A DNA stretch of 31,535 bases from a virus, in the IMG/VR virus record IMGVR_UViG_3300010149_003619, positions 1 to 31,535 of that record. One strand, written 5' to 3'. Positions 23,335-31,499 of this stretch are shown here, piece by piece (positions within the stretch are counted from its first letter, which is position 1; every line of letters starts with the position of its first letter). A model generated the notes under the pieces. That model made no database searches, was not told where the DNA came from, and saw nothing but the letters and a program-made list of their open reading frames with translations. Position numbers and translations under genes: made by a program.

Positions 23335-23537
23335 TACTGATATTTATCGAAATCACCTACTAAGAGATGTGTCCACGTTTCATTCTTAACTATTCTACGG
23401 ATGTTAGCAGGTGAAACTCCATTGTTTCTTGCCAACACTCTAACATTACGATGCCCTACTTTCCATAGTTTTCGTATTGTGTAAACTTGTTCTTCAGTTA
23501 ATTTATGTTGTGGATGTGATTCACCTCTTAATGCCAT
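23334..23537 (-). CDS. Small helix-turn-helix protein (67 aa)
   Basis: A 67-residue DNA-binding-type protein. GESHPQHKLTEEQVYTIRKLWKVG is followed by VRVLARNNGVSPANIRRIVKNETWTHL, which has the helix-turn-helix spacing seen in the C-terminal domain of phage HNH and GIY-YIG homing endonucleases. No nuclease domain is present. A TTG at 23585 would lengthen the frame by 16 residues, but the promoter at 23563-23594 lies across that stretch, so the ATG at 23537 is the real start. As the first gene of the Mom unit it may regulate it or be a remnant of a homing endonuclease. Confidence 0.72.
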   Translation of the reverse strand: MALRGESHPQHKLTEEQVYTIRKLWKVGHRNVRVLARNNGVSPANIRRIVKNETWTHLLVGDFDKYQ

Positions 23538-23562
23538 ACGCTTACGATTTCGTAACTTATTA

Positions 23563-23594
23563 CTAATATACAACTTTTTTTTCAATTATCCAAA
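23563..23594 (-). promoter_or_regulatory. Bacteroidota-type promoter for the Mom-like unit
   Basis: TTTG (23591-23594), 20 nt, TATATTAG (23563-23570) on the minus strand. It begins 1 nt after the stop codon of thioredoxin. The next ATG is 25 nt after the downstream box. This gives the helix-turn-helix gene and both Mom-like genes their own start site. Confidence 0.78.
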
Positions 23595-23595
23595 T

Positions 23596-23835
23596 TTATT
23601 TTACTGCATTAATGTAATTTTGTTGTGGTTGAACACCAATAAATCGTTTAACTTCTGTAACACCGTCTACTAACACAACTGTTGGAATATTCCTAACTCC
23701 GTATTTTTGTGCTTTTTCATAATCTAAATCTACATCTATTTTTTCTACTTCAATATGAGATGATACCTCATTCATTATTGGTCCTAATGTTTTACACGGA
23801 CCACACCATTGGGCTGAGAAATACAAATACTTCAT
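23596..23835 (-). CDS. Mini-thioredoxin (79 aa)
   Basis: A short thioredoxin-fold protein with the active site WCGPC at 10-14 and the cis-proline in RNIPTVVLVDG (P51). It has fewer residues than a normal thioredoxin (about 105), with shorter helices. In the cell it would reduce disulfides, most likely those at the C-terminal cysteine pair of the ribonucleotide reductase encoded two genes upstream. Its ATG overlaps the stop of the 37-aa zinc-ribbon ORF as ATGA. It closes the nucleotide-metabolism unit, just before a promoter. Confidence 0.93.
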   Translation of the reverse strand: MKYLYFSAQWCGPCKTLGPIMNEVSSHIEVEKIDVDLDYEKAQKYGVRNIPTVVLVDGVTEVKRFIGVQPQQNYINAVK

Positions 23836-23945
23836 TTTTTCTTACTCCTTTTAATTAAACAATCTAAACAACTATTTGATATTGGTAAACTGATTGGGAT
23901 TTCCTTCCCACATCGTTTACATATCTTTTTAAAATTATTATCCAT
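23832..23945 (-). CDS. Tiny four-cysteine zinc-ribbon ORF (37 aa)
   Basis: A very small ORF. ATG at 23945 sits inside the last codons of nrdA (8-nt overlap) and TGA overlaps the thioredoxin ATG. The protein has CKRC and CLDC pairs (residues 9-12 and 26-29) in a mostly polar body ending in KRSKKK. This is a minimal zinc-ribbon layout. The tight overlap at both ends suggests it is translated. Function is unknown. A frame this short could arise by chance, so it remains tentative. Confidence 0.6.
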   Translation of the reverse strand: MDNNFKKICKRCGKEIPISLPISNSCLDCLIKRSKKK

Positions 23946-25710
23946 CACAACTTAAACAATCTGGGTCCATAGCTTGTTGAGCGATATCTCCCCTAAGAAC
24001 TGATTCAGTTCTGGTATAATATAATGTTTTTACACCCTGCTTCCATGCTTCCATATGAACCGTATTCATCCACTTCGGAGTTGCCTCTGATGGGAATGCT
24101 AGGTTTAGTGAAACTGATTGGTCTATGTATTGTTGCCTAACACCAGCCTGTCTAACCAATTCTAATTGATTAATCTCTTTGAATGTTTTAAATACATCTT
24201 TTACCTTATCACACTTAGTAGTATCTATTTCACCATCTACCTTAGTTAGTTTACCATCACAATATACCCAATTATCTAATTCTTTGATATCTTGTACTGA
24301 ACCACCATCTGCCATAATCTTATCCCAAGTATCTTTTGTATTGATACCTGCTTTTCTAAGTGCTTTTTCTAATTCTCTATTCTTTCTAATGAAAGTACCT
24401 TTTGCAGTTTGTTCGGTAAATACGTTTGCCGCCCAAGGTTCTATACCTGGTGAAACGTTACCTGCTAACTTAGAGTTGGATACAGTTGGAGCAACTGCTC
24501 TTAGGTGAGTATTTCTCATACCACTATCTTTACACCATAATGGTTCACCTAATTCCGCACCCATATCTCTACTTGCTCTTTCAGATTCAATCTTTAATTG
24601 TGAAAAGATTCTACGAGTTTCAAACTGAGCTGGTAGTGAATCAAATGGAATACCTTTTTGTTGTAAATATGTATGCCATCCTAATACACCTAATCCTAAT
24701 GCTCTACCCTTTTCTGCTGAACGTACTGCGTTTTCGAATCCTCTCATATTCTTAGCTCTTTGTAAGAACTCTGATAAGATACCATCTAAGAACCAAGTTG
24801 CAGTATAGATTAAATCGGTATGTTTCCACTCATCGTACTTTGATAGATTAAGTGAAGATAAACAACAAACGAATGAATGTGATTCATCTGTATGTAATGT
24901 AATCTCAGAACAAATGTTAGTCATATGAACTTTCAATCCATTATCCTTATACATATCTGGGTTTGCTTTGTTGATGTTACCTTTGTACATCACATATGGT
25001 TCACCAGTTGCTTTACGTTTCTGAAGTACCTTACCCCATTTTCTACGAGCTTCTGAATCACCATCTTCTAACCTTCTCATAAACTTATCACCAACAACCA
25101 CACATTGATGTAAATTCAAACATTGTCTGTTTACATCACCTTTAGGTTCTCTGATTTCAATCCACTCATCAAAATCATCATGTTCAATGTTGAGGTTAAC
25201 TGATGCTGCCCCTCTTCGTACACTACCTTGATTGGTAGCTAGAATAGTAGAATCGTAAATCTTAGCGAATGGAACAACACCATCGGATGTTCCGTTTTGT
25301 GTAATATTAGAACCTGCTGGTCGAATCATATTCAAACCAACACCTACTCCACCACCATGCTTAGCGAGTAACATCATCTCTAAATTCTTAGTACCAATAT
25401 CTTGGATTGAATCAGCTACATCGATTCCGAAACAACTGATTGGTAATCCTCTATCAGTACCAGTGTTTGATAAAACAGGTGTTGCTAGGTTTAACCAACC
25501 CTTCCAAATGTAATCGAAGAACTTTGTTGCCATTTGAGGTTTACCCAATCTTCGAGCAGCTGTAGTTGCTACTCTCCAATAAGCATCTTTAGGTTTTTCA
25601 CCTTCCAATAAATACCCCTTTGATATTGTCTTAACGTAGATTTCTGTGTTTGCCCAAGATGGAAAATCTACGTCTATTTCCCAATCAAATTCAGCTCCAA
25701 AGTTTTTCAT
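23938..25710 (-). CDS. nrdA: Class I ribonucleotide reductase, large (alpha) subunit
   Basis: Reduces ribonucleoside diphosphates to the deoxy form together with NrdB. Active-site residues are all present: C93 in PISCFG, N265-C267-E269 in TNICSE, the second redox cysteine in FVCCLSSLNLS (C282/C283), the tyrosine pair YY at 564-565 for radical transfer, and the shuttle cysteines C585 and C588 at the C-terminus. At 590 residues it lacks the N-terminal ATP cone of the 750-residue cellular enzymes, so allosteric shut-off by dATP is probably missing. It begins 4 nt inside the MazG-like gene. No intein or split is visible. Confidence 0.96.
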   Translation of the reverse strand: MKNFGAEFDWEIDVDFPSWANTEIYVKTISKGYLLEGEKPKDAYWRVATTAARRLGKPQMATKFFDYIWKGWLNLATPVLSNTGTDRGLPISCFGIDVADSIQDIGTKNLEMMLLAKHGGGVGVGLNMIRPAGSNITQNGTSDGVVPFAKIYDSTILATNQGSVRRGAASVNLNIEHDDFDEWIEIREPKGDVNRQCLNLHQCVVVGDKFMRRLEDGDSEARRKWGKVLQKRKATGEPYVMYKGNINKANPDMYKDNGLKVHMTNICSEITLHTDESHSFVCCLSSLNLSKYDEWKHTDLIYTATWFLDGILSEFLQRAKNMRGFENAVRSAEKGRALGLGVLGWHTYLQQKGIPFDSLPAQFETRRIFSQLKIESERASRDMGAELGEPLWCKDSGMRNTHLRAVAPTVSNSKLAGNVSPGIEPWAANVFTEQTAKGTFIRKNRELEKALRKAGINTKDTWDKIMADGGSVQDIKELDNWVYCDGKLTKVDGEIDTTKCDKVKDVFKTFKEINQLELVRQAGVRQQYIDQSVSLNLAFPSEATPKWMNTVHMEAWKQGVKTLYYTRTESVLRGDIAQQAMDPDCLSCDG

Positions 25711-26009
25711 TCTTTTATAAACACTCCATTTTGAGTTTTCCCTTTTCTATCTTTAATTTCATTCCATGCAGCTTCTAAGCATTCTGAAGGATGTAATCCT
25801 AACTGCATTGATAAGATAATTAATGTAACGAAAGAATCTCCGATTCCATCTACTATCTCAGCTTTATCATCTTTAAGGAGAGCTCCGGCAGTTTCACCGA
25901 CTTCTTCCAAAACTTTTAACATCTGCTTGGGGGCGTTATCTTTTACTAAGATACCTTTATCATCTGCCCATCCGATTACGTTTGTAATCAATTTATCAAA
26001 ATCTGTCAT
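25707..26009 (-). CDS. MazG-like nucleotide pyrophosphohydrolase (100 aa)
   Basis: An all-alpha NTP pyrophosphohydrolase domain. KVLEEVGETAGALLK at 32-46 gives the E-E-x-x-E metal site (E35, E36, E39), and EIVDGIGDSFVTLI at 51-64 gives the second acidic helix (D54, D58). Small phage MazG proteins hydrolyse NTPs or dNTPs, or lower alarmone levels; the substrate here is not known. Context between nrdB and nrdA supports nucleotide-pool control. The start is the ATG at 26009, 24 nt after nrdB's stop region. Confidence 0.9.
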   Translation of the reverse strand: MTDFDKLITNVIGWADDKGILVKDNAPKQMLKVLEEVGETAGALLKDDKAEIVDGIGDSFVTLIILSMQLGLHPSECLEAAWNEIKDRKGKTQNGVFIKE

Positions 26010-26033
26010 AACTTATTTTTTTTTATTATTATT

Positions 26034-27029
26034 TTACCAAATATCGTTGAAATCTTCACCTTCGTTTGCCTTAGAGTAATCTGTAGGTCTTACTGCGAAG
26101 AAATCTGTATGTGTTGTTCCACCAGTTAAATGGTAGAACCAATCTAAATTAGATGCTTTGGTATCATCAAACTTAAATGTAGGTTCGTAACCTAATTCTT
26201 TTAATTTCTCATTACCTCTTTTAGAGATAAATTCTTTTAGATTATCGGATTTTAGATTTTCCAAATCACCTTGCTCAAATATCATATCAATGAACTTATG
26301 TTCCATCTCAATCATATACTTAGCTGCTTGATGTACATCATCTTTAACTTCACTATGAAGTTCTGGATATTCATTACACATCTCTCTAAATAACTGACAT
26401 CCCATTTTAGAATGTAGTGATTCATCCCTTACACTCCATTTCATTTGCTGCCCAATTCCTTTCAGAAGATTTCTCATCTGAAAAGAATACAGGACTGCAA
26501 AACTACTATATAAAGATACACCTTCTGCAAATGCTGAGAATATCGCTAATGAACGGGCTACTTCTTTTCTCGCAATAGGATTCTTCTGTAAATCCTCGTG
26601 AGTCCAATCAGCAGAGGTAGCGGTTAGGAATTCAAATTTTTCTGCAATCGCAGGTTCGTGTAGGAAAGCCTCAAAATCTTCTAAACCTAATGATTCGTTT
26701 AGATATGAGTAAGCTGTGGCGTGTATTGTTTCTTGAGAACCAAACATCATCGCCATTTGTTTGATTTCGTGTTTAGGAAACCATTTGGTTACCATTGTTG
26801 TCCAATAATCAGATACAGCACATTCAGTTTGAGCAAATCCTAAAAGGATATTTCCAACCAAATGTTTCTCTGATTTATTCAGATTTTCGTTCCAATCTTT
26901 CAAATCACCTTGCATTGGTATCTCAGTATGTAACCAAAATGCTTGTGCTTGTTTTAACCACCCTTCGGTGTAATAAATTGGATATTCAAATGGTTTGAAT
27001 GGTACTCTTTCTGTAAATAACTGTGTCAT
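26034..27029 (-). CDS. nrdB: Class I ribonucleotide reductase, small (beta) subunit
   Basis: Makes the radical that drives NrdA. A 331-residue ferritin-like protein with the dimetal ligands in order: E69 in FAQTEC, E100 and H103 in SQETIH, E169 in AEGVSLY, E203 and H206 in RDESLH. Tyr107 lies seven residues after E100, the place of the radical tyrosine Y122 of E. coli. The first ligand is Glu where class Ia enzymes have Asp; class Ic has Glu there as well but lacks the Tyr. The C-terminal end EGEDFNDIW should be the tail that docks on NrdA. The gene follows the helicase by 54 nt. Confidence 0.96.
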   Translation of the reverse strand: MTQLFTERVPFKPFEYPIYYTEGWLKQAQAFWLHTEIPMQGDLKDWNENLNKSEKHLVGNILLGFAQTECAVSDYWTTMVTKWFPKHEIKQMAMMFGSQETIHATAYSYLNESLGLEDFEAFLHEPAIAEKFEFLTATSADWTHEDLQKNPIARKEVARSLAIFSAFAEGVSLYSSFAVLYSFQMRNLLKGIGQQMKWSVRDESLHSKMGCQLFREMCNEYPELHSEVKDDVHQAAKYMIEMEHKFIDMIFEQGDLENLKSDNLKEFISKRGNEKLKELGYEPTFKFDDTKASNLDWFYHLTGGTTHTDFFAVRPTDYSKANEGEDFNDIW

Positions 27030-27083
27030 ATTTTTGCCTTTTATTGTTTTAATTTCGTTCCGCTGGGTTATAATATATATGGT

Positions 27084-28442
27084 TTAAAAATCAATATCTT
27101 TATTCATTTCATTATATTTTTGTAACAAATTCTTTCTTACTAAAGTCTCCCCTTTGTTCATATCACCTTGTGTTTTTTTACCATCAATGGAGTCATCTGA
27201 GTATATATCAATCCTACCTGTACTCATATTAGCTTTTGAAGGTAAAGTCATTCCATCAGGTCCAAATCTATTTTTTATTACGTGCCATCTACCTGTACCT
27301 GCTAATTTATCCTCAATCTTCCTACTAAGTGATACTACAAAATCTGCAGTCATCAGTTTTGAGAATGAACCAGCTATAGAAGTACCAGTAATAACATCTG
27401 CTTCAGCTCCACTACGATTAATCTGAGATGCTGTAAATAACGGAACTTCGTATTCACCTGCAATACCTCTCAATCCTTCAACAATCTCTTCTAATTCTTC
27501 GTGTCGTTCTTTTCTACTATTACCTTTTAACAAATCAGCGTAATCTACTATAATCAAATCAGGAGTTTTACCTTGCAATTTAAGTTTATCCAAAGATGCT
27601 CTCATAGTATTCAATCCAGCAGATTTAGTTGGCCAATGTTTCACAACAATATCACCACTTAGTTTCTCTACTTGGTTTCGTACTTCATCTAATTCAAATT
27701 TAAGTTTAGGTACGGGTATTCCAGTCAATACTGAATCGTATCTCTGTCCTACATATCCCTCATTTAATTCTAATGTATAATGAATTACAGTCTTACCAGA
27801 TTTAGCAGCTGCCATACCAACATTCACCAATGCCCAAGATTTACCAATACCCGGTGGAGCTGCAAATATTATCAATTCACCTTTACCAAAACCACCATCT
27901 ACTAATTCATCTATAACAGGCCAACCACAAGGAATAACATCTCTAACAGTAGATTCGTATCTTTCAATAATGTTTTCTTTGTATTCGTGTCCAACATCAG
28001 TATCTTGTCCTGCTTTCATAGCATTATCAATCTTCGATTTAATTACATCGAATTTACCATCACTTAATAAATCTACTGATTCTAAGATAGCATTTTTGAA
28101 AGTTTGATTTTTACAGAACTCTAAAGATTGTTCTTTAACGTACTCTAAATCATCTGATTCTAAGCCATGCCAAACTTGCTTTAGGTTATCTACTATAGAT
28201 TGTTTGAGAACATCTCTCTCAACCTTATCTACTTCGTTTTTAAACACATCTAATGTAGGTAGTTGTGAAAAGTTATCAAAGTGAGATAATGTTTTTGTTA
28301 CTATCCACTCATTAGCATCTGAATCAAACATCTCAGGTTTAAGGATATCATACATTTGTTGTAAGAATATCCTATCTGATAATAGAGATGAGAGTATCTT
28401 TATCTGAAATGACGTACCAAATTTGTTTCCGAATTTATCCAT
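27084..28442 (-). CDS. 41: Replicative DNA helicase, DnaB/T4 gp41-like
   Basis: A 452-residue hexameric helicase of the DnaB family. The N-terminal 150 residues are helical as in gp41. The RecA-like motor has Walker A AAPPGIGKS at 194-202, a catalytic glutamate in YTLELNEG, Walker B PDLIIVDYADLL, and FTASQINRSGAEA plus the late VIKNRFGPDG segment typical of DnaB-type arginine-finger regions. It should unwind the fork in front of polymerase. Its ATG lies only 6 nt after the TATATTGG box of the promoter at 28449-28480, so transcripts starting there would be nearly leaderless. No primase gene is visible in the window. Confidence 0.95.
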   Translation of the reverse strand: MDKFGNKFGTSFQIKILSSLLSDRIFLQQMYDILKPEMFDSDANEWIVTKTLSHFDNFSQLPTLDVFKNEVDKVERDVLKQSIVDNLKQVWHGLESDDLEYVKEQSLEFCKNQTFKNAILESVDLLSDGKFDVIKSKIDNAMKAGQDTDVGHEYKENIIERYESTVRDVIPCGWPVIDELVDGGFGKGELIIFAAPPGIGKSWALVNVGMAAAKSGKTVIHYTLELNEGYVGQRYDSVLTGIPVPKLKFELDEVRNQVEKLSGDIVVKHWPTKSAGLNTMRASLDKLKLQGKTPDLIIVDYADLLKGNSRKERHEELEEIVEGLRGIAGEYEVPLFTASQINRSGAEADVITGTSIAGSFSKLMTADFVVSLSRKIEDKLAGTGRWHVIKNRFGPDGMTLPSKANMSTGRIDIYSDDSIDGKKTQGDMNKGETLVRKNLLQKYNEMNKDIDF

Positions 28443-28448
28443 ATTGTA

Positions 28449-28480
28449 CCAATATACGAATTTTTATTGTAACTACCAAA
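28449..28480 (-). promoter_or_regulatory. Bacteroidota-type promoter for helicase and nrd genes
   Basis: TTTG (28477-28480), 20 nt, TATATTGG (28449-28456) on the minus strand. The upstream box touches the TAA stop of the 5' nuclease gene. The distance from the downstream box to the ATG of the helicase is only 6 nt. Confidence 0.75.
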
Positions 28481-29521
28481 TTATTTTCTGGTTTGTTTGG
28501 AATATTTATCCAAATCACCCCAAGTGTTTACCAACCACGTTTCTACATTCTTAAACGCAGTGTAAAGTTTATCAACCATAAACTCTTTTTTGAATCCAAA
28601 AGAATTTAACCCGTTGATTGGTGAATCAATGATATTTCGTACATTTGATGTAATCGCTGAACCCATTATTGGGTCTGATAACTGCATTAAATCGTAATTT
28701 AATTTCAAAGTATCGGTATGTTCCAATATTTTGTTTTTCAGTTTCTCATCATCCAATTGAGATACCCTTTCAAATAAGGTATCTAATGTTAATCCATCCG
28801 ATTGAAGGAAATCTAATTTGTTTATTAGTGTTTTTGGTCCGATACCCCTTACGCCAGGAATATTATCGGATTTATCACCATCAAAAATTCTATAATATAC
28901 TAAGTTTTTTGATGGAACTCCATATAACTCTTTTACATCCTCTTTGTGCATAAGTTTCTTCTTAGTTGGTAGATATACTGAAATTCTATCATCTACCAAT
29001 TGTAAGAAATCCTTATCAGAGGAAATTATCATAACTTCTTTTTTAAATATATGTTTGGCAGCGTATGCCATAATATCATCTGCTTCAATGTAATCAATGT
29101 AACACAAATCAACAGGTAAGAACTCTAAGTATTTGATTAACGTATTAAAGTTACGTTTCATAGATTCTGCTTGGTCTTCTAAATCTTCATACCCAACCAA
29201 TCTATTAACTTTAGTTAATCCTGTTCTACCTTCTTTGTATCCCTTATACATTTTCTTTCTACGTGTCGAACCACCCTTTCCATCAAAAACTACCAACACT
29301 CTAGTTGGTTTGTTCTTACGGATAAGAGCGCCGAGGGATAACAGACAACCTGTTACCCCACCGACGTGTTCTCCATCATCATTCAGAGTTGGAACTGCTC
29401 CAAAACATCTGATGAACAAATTCAATCCATCTACAATCATAACTTTATCATTAACATTCCTTTTGGGAGTTTCTGATAATTTATTAAACATTTCTTTGTA
29501 ATTAGATTTCGTGTCCTTCAT
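28481..29521 (-). CDS. rnh: 5'-3' nuclease of the FEN/T4 RNase H group
   Basis: A 346-residue structure-specific nuclease that in T4 removes RNA primers from Okazaki fragments. The metal-site acids follow the family order: VMIVDGLNLFIR with D31, VVFDGKGGSTRRKKMYKGYK, YIEADDIMAY, IISSDKDFLQLV, and IFDGDKSDNIPGVRGIGPKTL, the last being the helix-hairpin-helix segment. ATG at 29521 overlaps uvsX by 20 nt; a second ATG at 29491 would start just past the uvsX stop and cannot be excluded. It sits between recombinase and helicase, as part of one transcript from gene 32. Confidence 0.93.
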   Translation of the reverse strand: MKDTKSNYKEMFNKLSETPKRNVNDKVMIVDGLNLFIRCFGAVPTLNDDGEHVGGVTGCLLSLGALIRKNKPTRVLVVFDGKGGSTRRKKMYKGYKEGRTGLTKVNRLVGYEDLEDQAESMKRNFNTLIKYLEFLPVDLCYIDYIEADDIMAYAAKHIFKKEVMIISSDKDFLQLVDDRISVYLPTKKKLMHKEDVKELYGVPSKNLVYYRIFDGDKSDNIPGVRGIGPKTLINKLDFLQSDGLTLDTLFERVSQLDDEKLKNKILEHTDTLKLNYDLMQLSDPIMGSAITSNVRNIIDSPINGLNSFGFKKEFMVDKLYTAFKNVETWLVNTWGDLDKYSKQTRK

Positions 29522-30626
29522 CTAGCTTTGTTGTATCTGTATTTGCATTCTCAGTTGCTTCTTTGTATCCTAAGATATATGCATCACAGATTTGTTTATA
29601 CATTTGTTCCTTTACCTCTGGTCTATCTTCTAAGATTTTAGTAAAACCTTTTGCTTGGAATTTAATCTCTTCTCCAGTTGATTCATCAACCCAAGTATAC
29701 CAAGCACCACTTACTGTTACCAACTTATATGTTTTCATAGTGTTTAACCACGAACCATATCTATCGATACCTCTATCAAAGTAGATTTCAAAATCAACTG
29801 CTCTTAGTGGTGGGCCCATTCTGTTCTTAATAACTTGAACTCTAGTCTTAATACCAACAGTCTGGTCAACACCCCCTACTTTAGAATTGAGTTTACCCAT
29901 TTGTTTCATTCTCAATCTACAAGATGCGTGAAAACCTAATGCTTTTCCACCTGATGTAGTGTAAGGGTCTCCAAATGATACTCCCATTCTAACTCTAAGT
30001 TGATTTGTAAATACAACCAATATTCTCTCTCTACCAATAAGATTTGTAATCTTTCTCATTGCTTTTGAGATAATGATTGCTTTTTGAGTAGCATAACCAG
30101 CTTGGTCATAATCAGCTGCTAACTCTACTTTAGTTGTTGCTGCCGCTACAGAGTCAACTACTATTGTTACCAATCTATTATTATCGGATTTTCTAATTGA
30201 TTCGATAATTGAATCCATAGCATCAAAGATATCTTCTACTGCTTCTAAAGGTACATAAAGTAACTTTTGAGTATCAACACCTAACGCTTCTAAGAATTCT
30301 TGATTGATTGCGTTCTCTGTATCGATATACACTGCTAAACCACCCTTCTTCTGAGTATTTGCTAATGTATGTGCTGATAACAGAGATTTACCACTCGCTT
30401 CTAGTCCCGTAACCTCAACAATCCTTCCAACAGGAAATCCACCATTTGGTCGATTCGATATAGCTAAATCTAACATATCATCTCCTGTAGACACCCACTC
30501 AGTTAAGTCGGTGGGTGTCTGTTCGGAGCCATCAAGGAAGTAAGCTACTTTCGATTGTCCTTTGAACTTTTTGTTCAGGTTATCTGCTAAAATCGATGAT
30601 AATTCATCTCGATTTGTTTTAGCCAT
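29502..30626 (-). CDS. uvsX: RecA-like recombinase, T4 UvsX-like
   Basis: The strand-exchange protein for recombination-dependent replication and repair. It has Walker A GLEASGKS (74-81), a Walker B-like strand LVTIVVDSVAA, and FTNQLRVRMGVSFGDPYTTSGGKALGFHASCRLRM (read in pieces), the loop and DNA-binding region typical of RecA and UvsX. Length 374 fits UvsX (T4 391). It starts 13 nt after the gene 32 stop and overlaps the nuclease by 20 nt. Its partners should be gene 32 protein and a UvsY-like mediator, which is not seen in this window. Confidence 0.95.
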   Translation of the reverse strand: MAKTNRDELSSILADNLNKKFKGQSKVAYFLDGSEQTPTDLTEWVSTGDDMLDLAISNRPNGGFPVGRIVEVTGLEASGKSLLSAHTLANTQKKGGLAVYIDTENAINQEFLEALGVDTQKLLYVPLEAVEDIFDAMDSIIESIRKSDNNRLVTIVVDSVAAATTKVELAADYDQAGYATQKAIIISKAMRKITNLIGRERILVVFTNQLRVRMGVSFGDPYTTSGGKALGFHASCRLRMKQMGKLNSKVGGVDQTVGIKTRVQVIKNRMGPPLRAVDFEIYFDRGIDRYGSWLNTMKTYKLVTVSGAWYTWVDESTGEEIKFQAKGFTKILEDRPEVKEQMYKQICDAYILGYKEATENANTDTTKLDEGHEI

Positions 30627-30639
30627 AGTAACTTAGTTT

Positions 30640-31428
30640 TTAATTATTGAATAAATCTTCAAATGCGTCTTTTACATCTGTATTAGTTGAATTACCTACA
30701 GCAGCCGGTGCTGGTGTTGGTTGAGTAGTGTTTTGAGTAGGTTGAGCTTCCTCTTCCTTATTATCTTCACCAACTGAACCAGTTTCCATCCAAGTTTCCA
30801 ATAATCCCTTCATATCATCATATGTATATTTCTTAAACATATTAGGAAGTTCAATTTGGTCTTTTACCAATTCTAAAACACTTTTATCTTCAGTAATTGG
30901 AGTTTGGTTCGGTTTAACTCTGATATAAGTTTCAGGATAGTTTTTCCCTAACTCTTTAGCAGTTTTAAACTCAACAGTGATATCTCTACCATTTGTTGGG
31001 TCTGTTAAATCACCATAATCTGGGTCTGCAAAGAAAGCAAGTAGTTCTTGATACACAGTTTTACCAAATCCCCAAAATTTGATTCCTTCAGATTCTTCAC
31101 CTCTTACTAATACAGGAACATAAGTTCTCATTTTAGGAGTAAGTTGTTTTGAAAGATTCCAATCGTTTCTATCACCAGTCGATTTCAATTGGTCAGCGAA
31201 CTCCACTAATGGGTCTGCCTCACCATGTGTTTGAGGTGAAAGAATATTCTTACCACCAAAGTTGTAGTGGAAAAATAGTTCGATAAATGGATTTGATGGA
31301 TTGTGAACGTAAGGAACGATTCTTACTTGTTGTTTACCAGGTTTTGGTTTCCACAAATTGTCAGTTTTTGTAGTTTTCGTCTGTAAACTGTCCAGACGGT
31401 TTCGGATTGCATTTAAGTCAATTGCCAT
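30640..31428 (-). CDS. 32: Single-stranded DNA-binding protein, T4 gp32-like, without zinc cysteines
   Basis: A 262-residue ssDNA-binding protein of the T4 gp32 group. LWKPKPGKQQVRIVPY and ELFFHYNFGGKNILSPQTHGEADPLVEFA form the OB-fold start; WNLSKQLTPKMRTYVPVLVRGEE and IKFWGFGKTVYQELL are conserved too. The last 12 residues DVKDAFEDLFNN are the acidic tail used to contact partners. The protein has no cysteine at all, so it lacks the zinc site of T4 gp32. Between residues 205 and 245 it has a low-complexity Glu/Gln/Pro/Thr linker. It starts 39 nt after the promoter box at 31468-31475 and is preceded by AAAAGG. Confidence 0.92.
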   Translation of the reverse strand: MAIDLNAIRNRLDSLQTKTTKTDNLWKPKPGKQQVRIVPYVHNPSNPFIELFFHYNFGGKNILSPQTHGEADPLVEFADQLKSTGDRNDWNLSKQLTPKMRTYVPVLVRGEESEGIKFWGFGKTVYQELLAFFADPDYGDLTDPTNGRDITVEFKTAKELGKNYPETYIRVKPNQTPITEDKSVLELVKDQIELPNMFKKYTYDDMKGLLETWMETGSVGEDNKEEEAQPTQNTTQPTPAPAAVGNSTNTDVKDAFEDLFNN

Positions 31429-31467
31429 AATTTACCTTTTTTTAGTTATTATTAATTATTATTTAAA

Positions 31468-31499
31468 CAAATATACGAAAGTTTTTTCAAACTTCCAAA
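31468..31499 (-). promoter_or_regulatory. Bacteroidota-type promoter for gene 32
   Basis: TTTG (31496-31499), 20 nt, TATATTTG (31468-31475) on the minus strand, a full match to the consensus. The upstream box touches a TAA at 31500-31502. The leader (about 33 nt) contains AATAATTAATAATAA as does the clamp leader. Confidence 0.82.

Noticed and set aside
5060-29784. Many plus-strand ORFs of 60-122 codons
   Set aside because: All lie antisense inside solid minus-strand genes, with biased compositions typical of reverse frames and no start context or family signal.
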